From the NCBI GenBank assembly GCA_910575155.1, contig CAJTDX010000008.1:79734-143733 (forward strand): a stretch of DNA of 64,000 nucleotides. Direction: 5' to 3'. Positions within the stretch are counted from its first letter, which is position 1. The number at the start of each line of letters is the position of its first letter. Source of the DNA: Lachnospiraceae bacterium (lineage in GTDB: Bacteria > Bacillota > Clostridia > Lachnospirales > Lachnospiraceae). Below the pieces are notes generated by a model. The model was not told the DNA's origin and did no database searches. It worked only from the letters and a program-made list of their open reading frames with translations. A program made the translations under genes and the position numbers. This document shows positions 61,250 to 64,000 of this stretch, piece after piece.

Positions 61250-63877
61250 ATGGCAAACAAATGGGTTTACCTCTTTAAAGAGGGAAATGCAAACATGCGT
61301 GAGCTTCTTGGTGGAAAAGGTGCGAACCTTGCTGAGATGACCAGCTTAGGTCTTCCGGTACCACAGGGTTTCACTATCACAACAGAAGCTTGTACTCAGT
61401 ATTATGAGGATGGACGCCAGATCAATGAGGAGATTCAGGGTCAGATCAATGAGTACATTGTAAAAATGGAAGAGATCACAGGCAAGAAATTTGGAGATAC
61501 CGAGAATCCGCTTTTGGTATCTGTTCGTTCCGGTGCAAGAGCTTCCATGCCTGGTATGATGGACACGATCTTGAATCTGGGACTGAATGAGACTGTTGTA
61601 AATGTAATTGCTGAGAAGTCCAATAATCCCCGCTGGGCCTGGGACTGCTACAGAAGATTTATCCAGATGTATTCTGACGTAGTTATGGAAGTAGGCAAGA
61701 AGTATTTTGAAGAGCTGATTGACAAGATGAAGGCAGACAGAGGCGTGACTCAGGACGTTGAGCTTACGGCAGAAGATCTGAAAGAACTTGCTTCTCAGTT
61801 CAAGGCTGAATACAAAGAAAAGATTGGCGAGGACTTCCCGGATGATCCGAAGGAGCAGTTAATGGGAGCAGTAAAAGCTGTATTCCGTTCCTGGGACAAC
61901 CCGCGTGCGAATGTTTACCGTCGTGACAATGATATTCCTTATTCCTGGGGTACGGCTGTAAACGTTCAGAGTATGGCGTTTGGTAATATGGGTGACGACT
62001 GCGGTACAGGTGTTGCATTTACCCGTGATCCGGCTACTGGAGAGAAGAAATTGATGGGTGAGTTCCTTACCAATGCACAGGGTGAAGACGTGGTTGCAGG
62101 TGTTCGTACACCGATGCCGATTGCTCAGATGGAAGAGAAATTCCCGGAAGCATTTAAGCAGTTTACAGAAGTTTGTTCAACACTTGAGAATCATTATAGA
62201 GATATGCAGGATATGGAGTTTACCGTTGAAAATGAAAAACTCTATATGTTACAGACACGTAACGGTAAGAGAACGGCTCAGGCTGCTCTTAAGATTGCAT
62301 GTGATTTAGTGGATGAAGGTATGAGAACGGAGGAAGAAGCAGTTGCAATGATTGATCCTCGTAACCTGGATACCTTACTGCATCCTCAGTTTGATGCAGC
62401 AGCGCTGAAGGCTGCGACTCCTGCCGGAAAAGGACTTGGAGCTTCTCCAGGAGCTGCCTGCGGTAAGATTGTGTTTACAGCAGACGATGCCGTTGCATGG
62501 GCTGAAAAAGGAGAGAAAGTTGTTCTGGTTCGTCTTGAGACTTCTCCGGAGGACATTACAGGTATGAAGGCTGCTCAGGGTATCCTGACTGTTCGTGGCG
62601 GTATGACCAGCCATGCAGCCGTAGTTGCGCGTGGTATGGGAACCTGCTGCGTATCCGGATGCGGCGATATTGCTATGGATGAAGAGAATAAGAAATTTAC
62701 TCTGGCAGGCAAGGAATATCATGAAGGCGATCCGATCTCTATTGATGGTACAACAGGTAATATTTATGACGGCCTGATTCCTACGGTAGATGCGACAATC
62801 GCCGGTGAGTTTGGAAGAATTATGGCCTGGGCTGATAAGTACAGAACATTGAAGGTTCGTACCAATGCAGATACTCCTGCTGATGCAAAGAAAGCTCGTG
62901 AGCTGGGAGCAGAAGGTATTGGTCTTTGCCGTACAGAGCATATGTTCTTTGAGGAAGACAGAATTGCTGCATTCCGTGAGATGATCTGCGCTGATACCGT
63001 AGAAGAGAGAGAAGCTGCGCTGGATAAGATTCTTCCTTATCAGCAGGGTGACTTTGAGAAATTATATGAGGCTCTGGAAGGAAATCCGGTTACTATTCGT
63101 TTCCTGGATCCGCCATTGCATGAGTTCGTTCCTACAGATGAAGATGATATTAAGAAACTTGCAGATGCACAGGGCAAATCTGTAGAGGATATCAAAACAC
63201 TGATTGATTCTTTACATGAGTTTAACCCAATGATGGGACATCGTGGATGCCGTCTTGCAGTTACGTATCCTGAAATTGCAAAGATGCAGACCAGTGCAGT
63301 AATTCGCGCTGCCATCAATGTAAAGAAAGCTCATGCTGACTGGTCAATCAAGCCGGAAATCATGATTCCGTTGGTAGGCGATATCAAAGAGCTGAAATGT
63401 GTGAAGAAGGTTGTAGTAGAGACCGCTGACGCAGAGATTGCAGCAGCAGGCGTTGAATTAGAGTATGAAGTAGGTACGATGATTGAGATCCCAAGAGCTG
63501 CTCTTACTGCAGATGAGATCGCAAAAGAAGCTGACTTCTTCTGCTTCGGTACTAACGACCTGACACAGATGACATTTGGATTCTCTCGTGATGATGCAGG
63601 CAAGTTCTTAGAAGCATATTATGATGCTAAGATTTTTGAAAATGATCCATTTGCAAAACTTGATCAGACTGGTGTGGGTAAATTGATGGATACAGCTATC
63701 AAGTTAGGAAAACCGGTGAATCCGAATCTTCATATCGGTATCTGCGGCGAGCATGGAGGAGATCCTTCTTCTGTAGAATTCTGCCATAAGATTGGTTTGG
63801 ATTATGTTTCCTGTTCTCCATTCCGTGTGCCGATTGCAAGATTGGCGGCTGCACAGGCGGCTATTAACAGCAAGTAG
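61250..63877 (+). CDS. ppdK: Pyruvate, phosphate dikinase
   Basis: An 875-residue three-domain enzyme interconverting pyruvate + ATP + Pi and PEP + AMP + PPi; in anaerobic Clostridia it often serves in PPi-linked glycolysis. It has an N-terminal ATP-grasp domain (G-G-K-G-A-N-L-A-E-M, S-V-R-S-G-A), the phosphohistidine H455 in G-G-M-T-S-H-A-A-V-V-A-R-G-M-G, the same number as in Clostridium symbiosum PPDK, and a C-terminal TIM barrel with C832 in G-I-C-G-E-H-G-G. Codon use is more uniform (GGT, CGT, ACC and GTA rich) than in its neighbours, a sign of high expression. AGGAGG ribosome site. The 123 bp after the stop hold a weak CAGCA/TGCTG hairpin only. Confidence 0.97.
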   Translation: MANKWVYLFKEGNANMRELLGGKGANLAEMTSLGLPVPQGFTITTEACTQYYEDGRQINEEIQGQINEYIVKMEEITGKKFGDTENPLLVSVRSGARASMPGMMDTILNLGLNETVVNVIAEKSNNPRWAWDCYRRFIQMYSDVVMEVGKKYFEELIDKMKADRGVTQDVELTAEDLKELASQFKAEYKEKIGEDFPDDPKEQLMGAVKAVFRSWDNPRANVYRRDNDIPYSWGTAVNVQSMAFGNMGDDCGTGVAFTRDPATGEKKLMGEFLTNAQGEDVVAGVRTPMPIAQMEEKFPEAFKQFTEVCSTLENHYRDMQDMEFTVENEKLYMLQTRNGKRTAQAALKIACDLVDEGMRTEEEAVAMIDPRNLDTLLHPQFDAAALKAATPAGKGLGASPGAACGKIVFTADDAVAWAEKGEKVVLVRLETSPEDITGMKAAQGILTVRGGMTSHAAVVARGMGTCCVSGCGDIAMDEENKKFTLAGKEYHEGDPISIDGTTGNIYDGLIPTVDATIAGEFGRIMAWADKYRTLKVRTNADTPADAKKARELGAEGIGLCRTEHMFFEEDRIAAFREMICADTVEEREAALDKILPYQQGDFEKLYEALEGNPVTIRFLDPPLHEFVPTDEDDIKKLADAQGKSVEDIKTLIDSLHEFNPMMGHRGCRLAVTYPEIAKMQTSAVIRAAINVKKAHADWSIKPEIMIPLVGDIKELKCVKKVVVETADAEIAAAGVELEYEVGTMIEIPRAALTADEIAKEADFFCFGTNDLTQMTFGFSRDDAGKFLEAYYDAKIFENDPFAKLDQTGVGKLMDTAIKLGKPVNPNLHIGICGEHGGDPSSVEFCHKIGLDYVSCSPFRVPIARLAAAQAAINSK

Positions 63878-64000
63878 TACACTGGGAGCAGTTGTCACAG
63901 CAGAAGCTCCATATCCTGCTGGCAGATTATAATTTAGCCTGACAGGGCAACAAAAAACAGAATAAATGAGTAAAATGAGGACCTTGTGAGACACACATCT

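Overview
This window reads as low-to-mid GC chromosomal DNA of a Gram-positive anaerobe of class Clostridia, most likely family Lachnospiraceae. The evidence is the strong AGGAGG-type ribosome binding sites, SigA-type TTGACA/TATAAT promoters, a CIRCE-controlled hrcA-grpE-dnaK-dnaJ operon, single-chain dimeric glycyl-tRNA synthetase, pyruvate phosphate dikinase, and the Bacillus/Clostridia gene order comEA..comEC-holA..lepA-hemW..hrcA-grpE-dnaK-dnaJ..prmA-rsmE..mtaB and ireB-ruvX-yrzB. The genus cannot be named from this sequence. I see no tRNA, rRNA, CRISPR array, intact transposon or prophage.

Layout. 0-0.3 kb: the 3' end of a cobalt transporter gene (cbiN) and its terminator. 0.37-6 kb: an arginine operon (argC, a GNAT acetyltransferase, argJ, argB, argD) behind two tandem ARG boxes, then a small DMT-type membrane protein. 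6-16.5 kb: a ComEA-like lipoprotein, a two-component system with a GerMN lipoprotein, comEC, holA, lepA and hemW. 16.5-17.4 kb: a chromosomal scar with an orphan RelB-type antitoxin, a truncated YafQ-like toxin whose remnant overlaps the 3' end of hemW, and several hairpins. 17.3-22.3 kb: the heat-shock operon. 22.3-28.8 kb: an accessory block between dnaJ and prmA (lipoprotein, PadR regulator, HAAS-type membrane protein, three decayed gene fragments, a 1017-residue secreted transglutaminase-like protein, and a coiled-coil protein with a C-terminal J-domain).

29-41.6 kb: mainly RNA modification and decay genes: prmA, rsmE, a cysteine desulfurase with thiI, a degenerate HPr, mtaB, ireB-ruvX-yrzB, RNase J, ylbF, a membrane protein resembling the MltG N-terminus, trmR-trhP and a lactonase-fold protein. 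41.6-44.6 kb: aroC and tgt, divergent around a 163-bp foldback element, then yajC. 44.7-50 kb: leuB-ilvB and serC-serA. 50-55.5 kb: a tandem HD-domain protein, a MscS channel and an M16 peptidase. 55.5-59.7 kb: era, a YqzL-like small gene, recO, a lipoprotein and glyS. 59.7-61.2 kb: a non-coding or decayed stretch with an 18-bp inverted-repeat pair and a dispersed repeat. 61.2-63.9 kb: ppdK.

Working logic. Most of the window is housekeeping. The amino-acid modules (Arg; Leu/Ile/Val; Ser; chorismate) are partial: argF/G/H, leuA/C/D, ilvC/D/N and serB are not in the window. The least ordinary points are the hemW/toxin scar, the foldback element between aroC and tgt, the response regulator-kinase-GerMN lipoprotein trio resembling actinobacterial MtrA-MtrB-LpqB, the HPr homologue without its phosphorylatable histidine, the TIR/RhuM/RlmD-like graveyard, and the secreted transglutaminase protein with a tandem duplication. 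All similarity statements rest on reading motifs by eye; no database search was possible.
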